From positions 62,001 through 126,000 of the forward strand of contig JAJDDQ010000030.1 of NCBI GenBank assembly GCA_029260215.1: 64,000 bases of DNA, in the 5' to 3' direction. Positions 1 through 8,331 of the stretch are shown here, piece after piece. Both the position numbers and the translations under genes were made by a program. The notes under the pieces are model-generated. The model ran no database searches, had not been told where the DNA came from, and saw only the letters and a program-made list of their open reading frames with translations. Numbering within the stretch: the first letter of the stretch is position 1; each line of letters starts with the position of its first letter. The DNA is from Phycisphaerae bacterium (GTDB lineage: Bacteria; Planctomycetota; Phycisphaerae; UBA1845).

Positions 1-2
1 AT

Positions 3-713
3 GCGGCTGTTCGCGCAGGCCAATGGCTTGTGCAGCAACAGGATTCAGACGGTTGCTGGCGACGCAATACGTTCGAGAGTATCGAGCACGTTTACAACGC
101 GCGGACAGCCTGGGCGATGGCGGAACTGGCTGACGCCTGCGGCGACATCTGTTTCCGAAACGCATCCATCGCCAACGCGGATTGGTGTGTGCGCAAGCAG
201 GACGACAGCGGCTGGTTCCGCCACAACACGTTTCGCGCGGGTGAGGAATCCGTAACGCTGCACACCATTGCCTACGCTGCGCGCGGACTACTCGAAGTCG
301 GAGCAGCCACGGGCATCGAGGAGTACCTCGAAAGCGCCGATCGGGCCGCGGCTGCGCTGCACCGTGGATGGCACATGTATCATTCAATCGGCGGCGCTTA
401 CGCCCGCGACTGGACGATCAAGGCTGATTGGCGGTGCTTACCGGGCGAGGCACAATTGTGTCTCGTGTGGACGCGGCTGGATCAGATTCGCAAGAATACA
501 ACCTATCGGGACGCAGCCACACAGCTCCTCGAGAGCGTCAAGGCTGCACAGTTGTTTGACGATACGAACCCCGATCTGCACGGCGGCGTGACCGGGCCTT
601 TGCCGCTCAACGGCGGTTATGAACGATATTGCGTGGTAAGTTGGGGTGCGAAGTTCCTGATCGACGCCCTGCTTCTCAAAACGGCGGAGCACGGTGAAAG
701 ACCAACCGGCTAG
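3..713 (+). CDS. Partial alpha/alpha-toroid protein, polysaccharide biosynthesis (VpsJ-like), 5' end missing
   Basis: The frame is open from the window edge with coding-like residues (AAVRAGQWLVQQQDSDGCW) before the first Met, so the true start lies outside the window; 236 residues are visible. Repeated helix-turn elements with W/G/D-rich loops (QDSDGCW, QDDSGWF, GYERYCVVSWGAKF) resemble six-hairpin or (alpha/alpha) toroid proteins. The best recalled match is VpsJ-like proteins of exopolysaccharide loci, which are often wrongly labelled as dehydratases. It overlaps the following carbamoyltransferase by 20 bp and so probably belongs to the same operon. The enzymatic activity cannot be read from the sequence. 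Confidence 0.6.
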   Translation, partial: AAVRAGQWLVQQQDSDGCWRRNTFESIEHVYNARTAWAMAELADACGDICFRNASIANADWCVRKQDDSGWFRHNTFRAGEESVTLHTIAYAARGLLEVGAATGIEEYLESADRAAAALHRGWHMYHSIGGAYARDWTIKADWRCLPGEAQLCLVWTRLDQIRKNTTYRDAATQLLESVKAAQLFDDTNPDLHGGVTGPLPLNGGYERYCVVSWGAKFLIDALLLKTAEHGERPTG

Positions 714-2472
714 TACAACGCCCTGCGCACTGGGCTGGCACGACAGTCATAACGCGAGTGCAGCCGCTCTTTCGCGCGACGGTCACATTCTGTACGCTGC
801 GGCTGAAGAACGCTTCACCAAGCGCAAACTTCAAAAAGGCACGCCCGTTCGCGTATTCAACGATTTCGACCAACGATTCAAACTGGACGGCTTGCTGCGC
901 TGTTACACGGACCTACCGCTTGGTACCAAGATCGCGCGCAACGCGGGCCTTGCGTGGAACACGTTTCGCAACGGCTTGAACAGTGCCAAGACATTGACAT
1001 CGCTCGCGGGAACGTTCGCGAGTCGCCTTGGAAGCGGGAACATAAATGGCCTGGTCGGCACCGACGATCACAAGGCTGAAATCGATGAGCTTTGCGATCA
1101 CCACACCGCGCACGCCAACAGCGCCTACTACCTGTCCGGGTTCGATGAAGCGTGGGTGGTGACGGTGGACGGCGTGGGCGACTGCCTGTCCGGGGCGGTG
1201 TTCGAGGGACGGGCTGGCCGATTGAAACGGCGGGCGAAATTTTACTACAACGATTTGACGGCGGCTGCGGACTACGAGGTGTTCGCCGCGATGTTGGGTT
1301 TCGACCCCGATCGCCACTGCGGTAAGATCACGGGGCTGGCTGCGTACGGCCGACATAACGACACCTGCATCAACGCTCTGAAGCAATTCCTCGAATCATC
1401 GTGGCGGCGCGGAGCACGGAATCACTTCGATCACATTCACGCCCCGGATGCGGAACTCGCCTTGAACGATTTGCGTCAAGTGCGCAAGAAGTTTTTCGGC
1501 GCTTTTTCGCGGGAAGACCTAGCCTATGCAATTCAACACCTGACCGAGCAGCGCGTGCTCGCCCTGGTTCGCGAGAATGTGCCCGCGATCGCCGGCTGCA
1601 ACATCGCGTTGGCCGGTGGCTTGTTCGCCAACGTGCGCATCAATCAGAAGATCAAGGAGCTGGGCTTCGCGCGGATCTTCGTCGCGCCGCCGATGGACGA
1701 CGGCGGGCTAGCCGTCGGAGCCGCCCTACAGGGGTTGGCCAAGCGCTATGGTATCCGCCCGCACCGCGTCGAGCATATGTTCTGGGGGCCGGGGTTCGGC
1801 GAGGATAAAATCCGCGAGGCGCTTGATCGGGGTGGTGTGAAGTATGATCGCGTCGACAATTTGGCGTACGCCGTCGCGAAGATTCTGTCTGAAGGATTCG
1901 TCGTCGGGCGATTCGACGGGCGCATGGAGTTCGGCCCGCGGGCGATGGGCAACCGATCCATCCTCTACGACACGCGCGATCCGTCGGTCAACGCCTGGCT
2001 GAACAAACGGCTCAACCGCACGGAGTTCATGCCCTTCGCACCGGCCACAATGATTGATGAAGCCGAGCGATGCTACGAAGGCCTCGACGGTTGCGAACAT
2101 GCAGCCGAGTTTATGACCATTACGTTTCGCTGCACGGACTACATGCGTCGCACCTGCCCAGCCGTCGTACACGTAGACGGAACCGCACGCACGCAGCTCG
2201 TAACGCCGTCGGCCAACCCGGGTTTGTACGACATCCTCGACGAATACCGCACGCTGACCGGCATCGGCTCGATCGTGAACACGAGCTTCAACATGCACGA
2301 GTCGCCGATCGTTCTCTCCCCCGAAGACGCCGTACGCACGTTTCAGGAGGGCAAGCTCGATTACCTGGCCATCGGGCCGTTCCTCGCCAAGGCTGGCGAT
2401 GAGCGCAGCCGCCGGGCATCGAGCCACCGATCGACGACCGAGTCCGTCGCCCGACAAGCAACAGGCCAATAA
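694..2472 (+). CDS. Carbamoyltransferase, NodU/CmcH family
   Basis: A 592-residue protein of normal length for the family, which transfers carbamoyl groups from carbamoyl phosphate to sugar or antibiotic hydroxyls. The N-terminal actin-like domain starts with GWHDSHNASAAAL. The metal-binding His motif is CDHHTAHANSAYY near residue 138, and ALAGGLFANVRINQK near 310 fits the second half. The C-terminal YrdC-like domain has GRMEFGPRAMGNRS near 408 and NTSFNMHESPI near 528. The start is a GTG inside the preceding gene, giving a 20-bp overlap. With glycosyltransferases downstream it probably decorates a cell-surface polysaccharide. Confidence 0.9.
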   Translation: MKDQPASTTPCALGWHDSHNASAAALSRDGHILYAAAEERFTKRKLQKGTPVRVFNDFDQRFKLDGLLRCYTDLPLGTKIARNAGLAWNTFRNGLNSAKTLTSLAGTFASRLGSGNINGLVGTDDHKAEIDELCDHHTAHANSAYYLSGFDEAWVVTVDGVGDCLSGAVFEGRAGRLKRRAKFYYNDLTAAADYEVFAAMLGFDPDRHCGKITGLAAYGRHNDTCINALKQFLESSWRRGARNHFDHIHAPDAELALNDLRQVRKKFFGAFSREDLAYAIQHLTEQRVLALVRENVPAIAGCNIALAGGLFANVRINQKIKELGFARIFVAPPMDDGGLAVGAALQGLAKRYGIRPHRVEHMFWGPGFGEDKIREALDRGGVKYDRVDNLAYAVAKILSEGFVVGRFDGRMEFGPRAMGNRSILYDTRDPSVNAWLNKRLNRTEFMPFAPATMIDEAERCYEGLDGCEHAAEFMTITFRCTDYMRRTCPAVVHVDGTARTQLVTPSANPGLYDILDEYRTLTGIGSIVNTSFNMHESPIVLSPEDAVRTFQEGKLDYLAIGPFLAKAGDERSRRASSHRSTTESVARQATGQ

Positions 2473-2511
2473 TCAATCCGCACCGGGAATTCGCCGATAT
2501 ACCGTAGCAGT

Positions 2512-2640
2512 CTGTTGAAGAACACAGGCTTACGGTGTGGCACCGGTTTTCAACCGGTGCAATCGTTAGTGTTCTTCGTGGCGATGGTTTCCCGGCCCGT
2601 GAATACACGGGTTGCAAACCCGTGCCACACTTTTCAACAG
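2512..2640. repeat. Palindromic non-coding element with terminal and internal inverted repeats
   Basis: The element fills most of the gap between the carbamoyltransferase and the next glycosyltransferase. It starts with CTGTTGAA (2512-2519) and ends with the exact complement TTCAACAG (2633-2640). Inside, GTGTGGCAC (2535-2543) is matched by GTGCCACAC (2622-2630). Two further hairpins lie within: GCACCGGTT/AACCGGTGC (2540-2560) and CACGGGTT/AACCCGTG (2606-2624), each with a 3-nt loop. It has no coding content. The nested symmetry suggests a REP/MITE-like mobile palindrome rather than a simple terminator, because no T-run follows. Confidence 0.6.
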
Positions 2641-2703
2641 CCAGCCGAACGTTCGCGCACCGGGGCGGACCGCTTTGGATTACCTGCTGTGCGGTGAATT
2701 CTC

Positions 2704-3765
2704 ATGTCGAAAACGGTCTCCGTCGTCACCACGGTTCTGAACGCAGCCGAGGGAATGCGCGTACTCCTCGATTCGCTCGATACGCAAACCCGCACGCCGG
2801 ACGAGGTAATCGTGGTCGATGGCGGCTCCACCGACGGCACACGCGCAATCGTACAACAAGCCGCAATACTCAACCAAGCCATACGCCTGATTCACGCGCC
2901 AAGCCTCAACATAGGCCAAGGGCGCAACCTCGGAATCGAAAACGCGACGGGCGAAATCATCGCGAGCACGGACTCGGGATGCCGACTGGATCCCTCATGG
3001 TTGGCCAGCATCACAGCGCCGTTCGAAGACGATCGCCGGGCGGATTTCGTAGCCGGTTTCTACAAAATCGATCCACAGACGCCCCTTGAGCGCGTCGTCG
3101 GACTGACCACCATGCGCGGGGCGCTCGACCCGGTCGATCCCGAACGATTCAACCCCTCAGCCCGGTCGATGGCGTTCACCAAAGACCTGTGGCAACGGGC
3201 CGGGGGCATTCCGGATTTTCTCGCGATCGACGACACGCTTTTCGACGCCAAGATTCGCACCATGAACGTCCGATGGGTTTTCGCGCCCGATGCGATCGTC
3301 CACTGGCGGCCTCGCGGAACGTATCGATCGCTCTTTGCCCAGTTCCGATTCTACGGCACAAGTGCAGGCCACACGCAGATGTTCGCCGAAAGCACACATT
3401 GGAATCTGCGCAACATGGTCATGGTCGCCATTCTGCTGGCCGTATCCGCGTTTCAACCGTTTGTATGGCTGTTCGTACTGGCGGCTTGGGTTTACTTTTT
3501 TATGGCAACCTATCACCGTAAATCGCGCCGCGTCGCCCGAGCGATGGGGCGAAGGCGAGCCTATGCACAAGCCATGATGGTCCACTGGATGATGACGTTC
3601 GGCGACGCGCTCGGCTACCTAAAAGGCACATGGCAGCGGTGGCTCGATCCGGAACGCTACATCCACGGCCTCACCGATTACATGGGATTGCCCAAGCCGG
3701 GTTCGTCGCGACATCAAGCCGTGAATGTACCGCCCGCCGCCTCAAGCCAGGGGGCATCCACGTGA
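2704..3765 (+). CDS. Family 2 glycosyltransferase with C-terminal membrane segment
   Basis: A 353-residue protein with the GT-A fold start VSVVTTVLNAAEG, the nucleotide-binding VIVVDGGSTDGT at about residues 37-48, and an acidic STDSGCRLD at about residue 90 in place of the usual DxD. A hydrophobic stretch around residues 240-265 (VMVAILLAVSAFQPFVWLFV and following) probably anchors it to the inner face of the membrane. It likely transfers a sugar onto a lipid-linked or nascent surface polysaccharide. It shares a 4-bp GTGA overlap with the methyltransferase downstream, so the two are translationally coupled. Donor and acceptor are not predictable. Confidence 0.85.
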   Translation: MSKTVSVVTTVLNAAEGMRVLLDSLDTQTRTPDEVIVVDGGSTDGTRAIVQQAAILNQAIRLIHAPSLNIGQGRNLGIENATGEIIASTDSGCRLDPSWLASITAPFEDDRRADFVAGFYKIDPQTPLERVVGLTTMRGALDPVDPERFNPSARSMAFTKDLWQRAGGIPDFLAIDDTLFDAKIRTMNVRWVFAPDAIVHWRPRGTYRSLFAQFRFYGTSAGHTQMFAESTHWNLRNMVMVAILLAVSAFQPFVWLFVLAAWVYFFMATYHRKSRRVARAMGRRRAYAQAMMVHWMMTFGDALGYLKGTWQRWLDPERYIHGLTDYMGLPKPGSSRHQAVNVPPAASSQGAST

Positions 3766-4424
3766 ACGACCTTGTGACCCGCCATTTCACCGGTCGCGGA
3801 CAAGGACTCGAATTCGAGATGGAGGCTTCGTGGTTGTTGCGTCGTGTTCCCCGAAACAATGCGCACGTTCTGGACCTCGGTTGCGGGATCGGAGCGATTC
3901 TGCGGCGGTTGAGCGGCTGTCACGCGATCGGTTTGGACATCAACGTTGACGGCTTGGTCGAAACGCGGCGGGTAATTCAAGACGTTCCATTGGCGTGCGC
4001 CGCAGCCGAGTCGCTGCCCCTGGCTAATGAGTCGATGGACGCACTGATGACGCAGCATGTGATCGAGCATCTCACAGACGGAGCAGCCGCCTGTGCAGAA
4101 TGGTTTCGCGTGCTCAAACCCGGCGGCATAGCTGTTCTGCTCACACCGAATCGCCGCTTCGTCGATCCGAGCGTATTCGACGACGAAACCCATGTTCACA
4201 TCTTCGACGGCGACGATCTCGCAAGTACGTTGCATCGCGCCGGCTTCATCGTCGAGGAAACGCGAACGCTAGGCCTGCCTTGGTTTCGACGTTACCAGGG
4301 TCGCCGCGGCGCGTGGCGACTCAGGCGGCGCGTCACACGTCACGCGGAAGCACTTTCAGGCCTTCCAACACTTCGCTGGAAGGGGCAAACACTGTGTTGC
4401 GTCGCGCGGAGGCCATCCGCATGA
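3762..4424 (+). CDS. Class I SAM-dependent methyltransferase
   Basis: The start is taken as the GTG that overlaps the previous stop codon (GTGA), giving 220 residues; a longer upstream reading lies inside the previous gene. Motif I is VLDLGCGIGAIL (about residues 35-46), followed by GLDINVDGL, the post-II motif LMTQHVIEHL and EWFRVLKPGG, the usual Methyltransf_11 pattern. It ends in an ATGA overlap with the next glycosyltransferase. Within this operon it probably methylates a sugar or a lipid-linked intermediate, but substrate specificity is inferred from context only. Confidence 0.85.
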   Translation: MNDLVTRHFTGRGQGLEFEMEASWLLRRVPRNNAHVLDLGCGIGAILRRLSGCHAIGLDINVDGLVETRRVIQDVPLACAAAESLPLANESMDALMTQHVIEHLTDGAAACAEWFRVLKPGGIAVLLTPNRRFVDPSVFDDETHVHIFDGDDLASTLHRAGFIVEETRTLGLPWFRRYQGRRGAWRLRRRVTRHAEALSGLPTLRWKGQTLCCVARRPSA

Positions 4425-5584
4425 CACGCCCGCTTCGCATCATGATCGATGCGCGCATGCTCGTAGGCCGATTCGGCGGCATTGCCCGATTCGCAACGTC
4501 CGTCGTCGATCAGCTCGCCAATCGCGACGACACACGCGTGATCGCGTTGTGCAGCCGGGAGCCTCACCCACCGTGGACCGACCGCACCGACATCGACGTT
4601 ATGCTGACCAATTTCGATCGCAAGGACCGCACGCCGATTCGGCGCGCTTGGTGGGAAGCGGTCCATCTGCCGCGATACGTTCGCCGCGCGCAAGCGGACC
4701 TGTTCCACGCCACCTGGAACTCAGGCCTCAGCGCCAGATTGCCCGTACCATCTGTATTGACGGTTCATGATCTGATCCCGCTGCACGATCCGCGTGCGTA
4801 TTTTTCCAACCGTCGGCAGCAGGCGTGCTACCGGTACGCTTTGACGTCTTCCGTTCGGCGGGCTCGGAAAATCGCAACAGTCAGCGCTTTCGTTCGCGAC
4901 GAGCTGGCGACCCGTTGTGCGCGTGATCGAGAACGAATCGTAGTTGTCCCCAACGGTGTCAACGCACCCGCAAACGTGACGCCGCCGATTGCACAAGAGC
5001 GATACGTGCTGGTCGTCGGCGGCCATGAGTCGCGCAAGAACGTCGGCGGCGCGATCCGAACGATGCAGCGATTCTGGCAACGATACTCAGCCGACGTCGA
5101 GCTTCGCATCACAGGGGACGCAAGTGACTTATGTGCCGACAGCAGCCACTGCTTCGACAAGCTGTCCAATACCGACCGTATTCGGTTTTTAGGCCAACTC
5201 TCGGACGATGAGTTAGCCAGCCACTACGCAGGCGCAAGCGCCCTTCTGTTCCTGTCGCGTGACGAGGGTTTCGGACTGCCCGCGCTGGAAGCGATGGCCT
5301 ACGGTTGTCCGGTGGTAGCGGCTCGATGCGCATCGTTGCCCGAAATCGTTGGAGACGCGGGCCTGCTGGTCGACCCGGATGACCCCGACAGCGCAGCCGA
5401 CGCCCTGAACTCCATCTTGACCGACGCGACCGTTCGGCAATCGTGCATCGAACGAGGACGCCGAATCGCTGCGGCGCAAACCTGGGATCGAGCTGCGAGC
5501 GCATACCGAAACCTGTACGAAACCGCCCTTGATCCGTCATGGAGCGACGTGCCGATGGTGCGCTCCTGTGGAGTGCCGACGTGA
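4421..5584 (+). CDS. Family 4 (GT-B) glycosyltransferase
   Basis: The start is the ATG of the ATGA overlap with the methyltransferase, giving 387 residues. The N-terminus MTRPLRIMIDARMLVGRFGG and the VLTVHDLIPLHDP segment are typical of mannosyl- or rhamnosyltransferases of the WbpY/MtfB kind. The acceptor half carries IVVVPNGVN, and the donor-binding E-x7-E motif is EGFGLPALEAMAYGCPVV near residue 280. It ends with a GTGA overlap with the next gene. It works in the same surface-glycan operon, and the sugar transferred is unknown. Confidence 0.87.
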   Translation: MTRPLRIMIDARMLVGRFGGIARFATSVVDQLANRDDTRVIALCSREPHPPWTDRTDIDVMLTNFDRKDRTPIRRAWWEAVHLPRYVRRAQADLFHATWNSGLSARLPVPSVLTVHDLIPLHDPRAYFSNRRQQACYRYALTSSVRRARKIATVSAFVRDELATRCARDRERIVVVPNGVNAPANVTPPIAQERYVLVVGGHESRKNVGGAIRTMQRFWQRYSADVELRITGDASDLCADSSHCFDKLSNTDRIRFLGQLSDDELASHYAGASALLFLSRDEGFGLPALEAMAYGCPVVAARCASLPEIVGDAGLLVDPDDPDSAADALNSILTDATVRQSCIERGRRIAAAQTWDRAASAYRNLYETALDPSWSDVPMVRSCGVPT

Positions 5585-6570
5585 TGGGCTCCCCGGTCGT
5601 TTCGATCATCGTCCCCGCCTATCGGGCTGCGCGCTTCCTGCCGCGCATGATCGCCTCCGTTCGCGCGCAGACGTTTACCGACTGGGAGTTGATCATCGTG
5701 GACAGCCGCTCGGACGACGGCTCTCGCGAAATCGTCGAGGGTGCGCGTCGTGAGCTGGACGGACGACTTGTCTTCATCGAGTGCGATCACCTCGGCCCCG
5801 GTCATGCCCGGAACGTCGGCATCGATGCCTCGCGCGGGGAATTCATCGCCCTTCTGGACGCCGACGACGAATTTCGCCCGACAAAGCTCGAACGGCAACT
5901 GGAGTTGTTCAAGCTGCGACCGCAATTGGGGCTTGTATACAGCGACTACGCCTTCGTGGACCTCGCCGGCCAACGACGGGAGAGCGTGTTCGACACGCTT
6001 CAACCCATAGCCCGCCAAGTTCCATTCGACGAAATCGCCCCGCGACTCTGCGTCTGCACGGGCGACATGTTCGAGCACCTGGTCCGCGGCTACTTCATCG
6101 CCACGATCGTCGGCATGGTGCGTCGATCGGTGCTCGGGACCGCGATTCGTTTCCTGCCGCAGTTGCGTTACGTCGAAGAGTGGGTGTTCTATCTGGACAT
6201 CGCACGCAACTGCGAAGCCGGCTTCGTAAACGAACCTCTGTCGATGCATCATTTTGTGGCCGGAAGTCTCTCTCGCTCGTCAAGCGAAGCCAACGATCGC
6301 GGCCTGATCGAAGCGCTAGCACTAATGCGCCGCCGATACCGCGGCGCGTCGAGATCGGCCCGCGCAGCCTTGCGACGAAATCACGCCAACGCGATTCAAC
6401 AAGTAGCCATGCACGAGTACAATCAAGGTGCATACGCCCGCGCCGCCCGCCACTTCGCTCAAGGGTTCCTCGCCAAACCAAACCTCAGAACCGCAATACA
6501 CCTCTGCCAATCCACCGCACGCTCACTCAACCCCAAAAAAACGACTCCCGACCCCTTAAACATCTCTTAA
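5581..6570 (+). CDS. Family 2 glycosyltransferase
   Basis: The start is placed at the GTG overlapping the previous stop (GTGA); an ATG follows immediately at 5584. The protein of about 329 residues opens with VSIIVPAYRAARFLP, has LIIVDSRSDDGS as the nucleotide-binding turn and LLDADDEF as the DxD metal site near residue 85. The C-terminal 60 residues are basic and helical (HEYNQGAYARAARHF), as in family members that end in a TPR-like tail. It is the last gene of the 5' polysaccharide operon; downstream DNA is non-coding. Confidence 0.85.
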   Translation: MMGSPVVSIIVPAYRAARFLPRMIASVRAQTFTDWELIIVDSRSDDGSREIVEGARRELDGRLVFIECDHLGPGHARNVGIDASRGEFIALLDADDEFRPTKLERQLELFKLRPQLGLVYSDYAFVDLAGQRRESVFDTLQPIARQVPFDEIAPRLCVCTGDMFEHLVRGYFIATIVGMVRRSVLGTAIRFLPQLRYVEEWVFYLDIARNCEAGFVNEPLSMHHFVAGSLSRSSSEANDRGLIEALALMRRRYRGASRSARAALRRNHANAIQQVAMHEYNQGAYARAARHFAQGFLAKPNLRTAIHLCQSTARSLNPKKTTPDPLNIS

Positions 6571-6599
6571 ACATTTCGACTCCTTAAAACATCTTCTTT

Positions 6600-6624
6600 C
6601 AGAGCCGCGACCGTGAGGGAGCGG
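6600..6624 (+). repeat. 25-bp repeat, copy 1 (CAGAGCCGCGACCGT core)
   Basis: The first 15 bases CAGAGCCGCGACCGT and the trailing GGAGC block recur in inverted orientation at 8271-8295, with 22 of 25 positions identical. The pair brackets the pentapeptide/TIR gene. Neither copy lies in a coding region. I recall similar GAGCCGCGACCGT strings being scattered through planctomycete genomes, which fits a dispersed REP-like family. Confidence 0.55.
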
Positions 6625-6818
6625 TTAGCGAGAACCCGCGTAATTGGGCGTGGCCACGCTCTGATCGCCATGCGACATTTTGTCAAGATGGGTGCGTTTC
6701 GAACCCAAAGGTAGAAATGGGCCCGTGCTCGATGCAGACTCGACCGGCGTCGCCGTATCGCGTACGAATGCCGACACTGGTTTCAAGATAGACGATTGTC
6801 TGCACGGAGCCGATCCGC

Positions 6819-6911
6819 GTGCTCGGTTTTCTCATCGTGCTCGTGGTGGCGATCCTGCGGGTGGGCAAACGGGCCAAGCCCAGCGGCGCTGAGCACGACG
6901 TGACTAAGTGA
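6819..6911 (+). CDS. Possible small membrane peptide (30 residues)
   Basis: A GTG preceded by GGAG nine bases upstream opens a short frame reading MLGFLIVLVVAILRVGKRAK and ending GAEHDVTK. It contains one strongly hydrophobic segment followed by basic residues, as in single-pass small membrane proteins. It ends 28 bases before the upstream Met of the pentapeptide/TIR frame. Nothing else supports it, and a stop lies only 27 bases before the GTG. It may equally be the tail of a decayed gene. Confidence 0.25.
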   Translation: MLGFLIVLVVAILRVGKRAKPSGAEHDVTK

Positions 6912-6939
6912 TGTCGGAACTGATCGGCAAGGATGCATC

Positions 6940-7200
6940 ATGGCAGAAATGACGAGAAAGCGGGCCATCTAACTGCTCAGGGGTGGAAACGATGGGATTC
7001 GCGAGTGGAACGACTGGCGACCATCCGGGTTCAGCTTTAGGGAAAAACTGCCTGATCTCTCCGAGGCCAACTTCGCCAACGCAACGCTCACCAGGGCGAA
7101 TCTAAACGACCTGACACTCCGAGGTGCGCATTTCGAAGAAGCGAGAATTTATGAGACTGATTTCTCGAGAACGGATCTCGGAGGGGCGCATTTCCAAGAG
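6940..7200 (+). other. In-frame N-terminal extension of the pentapeptide/TIR gene, interrupted by TAA at 6971
   Basis: The frame of the downstream gene stays coding-like upstream: from an ATG at 6940 it reads MAEMTRKRAI, then TAA (6971-6973), then LLRGGNDGIREWNDWR, followed by pentapeptide repeats such as DLSEANFANATLTRANL. The pattern LL-x3-(x)GI-x-EWN-x-WR is how many pentapeptide-repeat proteins begin, so residues after the stop belong to the family's normal N-terminus. There is no ATG between the TAA and 7201. The gene is therefore either inactivated by a nonsense change, started at a rare codon such as the CTG at 6974, or affected by a sequence error. Confidence 0.6.
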
Positions 7201-8109
7201 GTGGAGATCAATCGTGTCGACCTTCAAGGGGCCGACCTCGCAACCGCGAATTTCCAATCGGCGCGCGTGTTTATGGCATTGCTCGGGGGGGCGAAACTCG
7301 ACCGCGCCAATCTCGGCCTCGCCTATTTTCGAGAATCCAATTTTTGGCGGACGCGAATCACCGAAGTAAGCTTCAAGCATGCGACATTCCTGGATAACTT
7401 TTTTGTTGACGTCGACCTGAGCCGCACGATGGGTCTTAGCACCGTAAGACACGCTGGACCATCTTTCATCGATGTGCTGTCACTCGAGAATTCAGGTGGA
7501 GGAATTCCAGAGGAATTCCTTCGTGGTTGCGGTTTCAAGCCTTGGCAAATTCTTGATGCGAAGCTCTACAATCCGAATCTCACACGAGCCGAGATCATCG
7601 ACATTCAATACGAAATTTTGGACGCTCGATCGACTGGATCCCTTCTTCTTGGTGGCGTCTTCATCTCCTATTCGCATGCTGATGCCGGGTTCGCCGACAA
7701 AATACGTGAAAAGCTCACGGAAAAGGGCGTGCCTGTGTGGCTCGATCGACACGATGCCGTGGCTGGACCGCTTCAGAAACAAATCGATCACGCCATCGGT
7801 GCACACAACGCCGTCCTGCTCGTGTTGTCCGAAGACTCGATCGCCAGCGACTGGGTCGAACACGAGTTGAAAACCGCTCGCCGCATTGAACGCAAGGAGG
7901 GCCGCGACGTGCTGTGCCCAGTCAGGCTCGACGACGCATGGAAGGACAAGCGTCACGACGTGAATTGGGGGCACATCACAGACAAGAACATCTTGGATTT
8001 CTCGAAGTGGAGGACCAAAGCCTTCAGTGGGCAGTTCGAAAAGCTGCTCAAGGGCTTGAAAATCTACTACACGCACGATGAGGATGAGAATCGCGAAGCT
8101 GCAAAGTGA
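7201..8109 (+). CDS. Pentapeptide-repeat protein with C-terminal TIR domain
   Basis: The annotated start is GTG 7201, although family-like sequence continues upstream (see 6940-7200). The first 70 residues are A(D/N)LxxA-type pentapeptide repeats (DLQGADLATANFQSA), which form a right-handed beta-helix. After a linker comes a TIR domain at about residues 150-295: GVFISYSHADAGFADKIREK, VPVWLDRHD, and SEDSIASDWVEHEL, whose Glu sits where the NADase glutamate is found. Such TIR proteins may cleave NAD+ in defence or act as scaffolds, and the beta-helix may sense a partner. No effector or partner gene adjoins it, and inverted repeats flank it. Confidence 0.8.
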   Translation: MEINRVDLQGADLATANFQSARVFMALLGGAKLDRANLGLAYFRESNFWRTRITEVSFKHATFLDNFFVDVDLSRTMGLSTVRHAGPSFIDVLSLENSGGGIPEEFLRGCGFKPWQILDAKLYNPNLTRAEIIDIQYEILDARSTGSLLLGGVFISYSHADAGFADKIREKLTEKGVPVWLDRHDAVAGPLQKQIDHAIGAHNAVLLVLSEDSIASDWVEHELKTARRIERKEGRDVLCPVRLDDAWKDKRHDVNWGHITDKNILDFSKWRTKAFSGQFEKLLKGLKIYYTHDEDENREAAK

Positions 8110-8270
8110 TTGCAGCGCATACCGCATCGAAGCCCAAACGATGCCGTTTCAGTCGGCTATTGAGCGTTCTCCGTCGGGGCGAATTTGCGCCCAGGCCAGT
8201 GACATGAGACTAAGTGTGACGGGGAGGATGAATCGACGCCAAGTGACTCGCGATGTTTCGCAATAATCCA

Positions 8271-8295
8271 CTGCTCCGTTACGGTCGCGGCTCTG
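8271..8295 (-). repeat. 25-bp repeat, copy 2, inverted relative to 6600-6624
   Basis: Read on the minus strand it begins CAGAGCCGCGACCGTAACGG and matches the copy at 6600-6624 at 22 of 25 positions. It lies in the short gap between the TIR gene and the end of the endonuclease III gene. The two copies are 1.65 kb apart and face each other. Confidence 0.55.
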
Positions 8296-8331
8296 TTCGC
8301 CTTTTGCCGTCGAACGCCGGATGACAGAACG

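Larger units (their letters stand above)
6571..6939. other. Intergenic region with a planctomycete-type repeat and a possible 30-residue membrane peptide
   Basis: Between the glycosyltransferase stop and the pentapeptide/TIR reading frame there is no convincing long gene. The region holds the 25-bp repeat at 6600-6624 and a short open frame at 6819-6911, both listed separately. No rho-independent terminator was seen after the polysaccharide operon. A minus-strand stretch near 6790 encodes QTIVYLETSV, which looks like the start of a PIN domain, but it diverges at once. Confidence 0.5.

Noticed and set aside
2535-2630. TGGCACGGGTTTGC on the minus strand looks like a sigma-54 promoter
   Set aside because: GG and GC are 9, not 10, bases apart, and the sequence is part of a nested palindromic repeat, which explains it better.
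4100-4420. Upstream extension of the GT4 gene
   Set aside because: It lies wholly inside the methyltransferase gene in another frame; the ATGA overlap at 4421 gives the standard family N-terminus.
6683-6877. Minus-strand frame with QTIVYLETSV, like the start of a PIN-domain toxin
   Set aside because: Similarity ends after ten residues, no acidic active-site residues follow, and no antitoxin is near.
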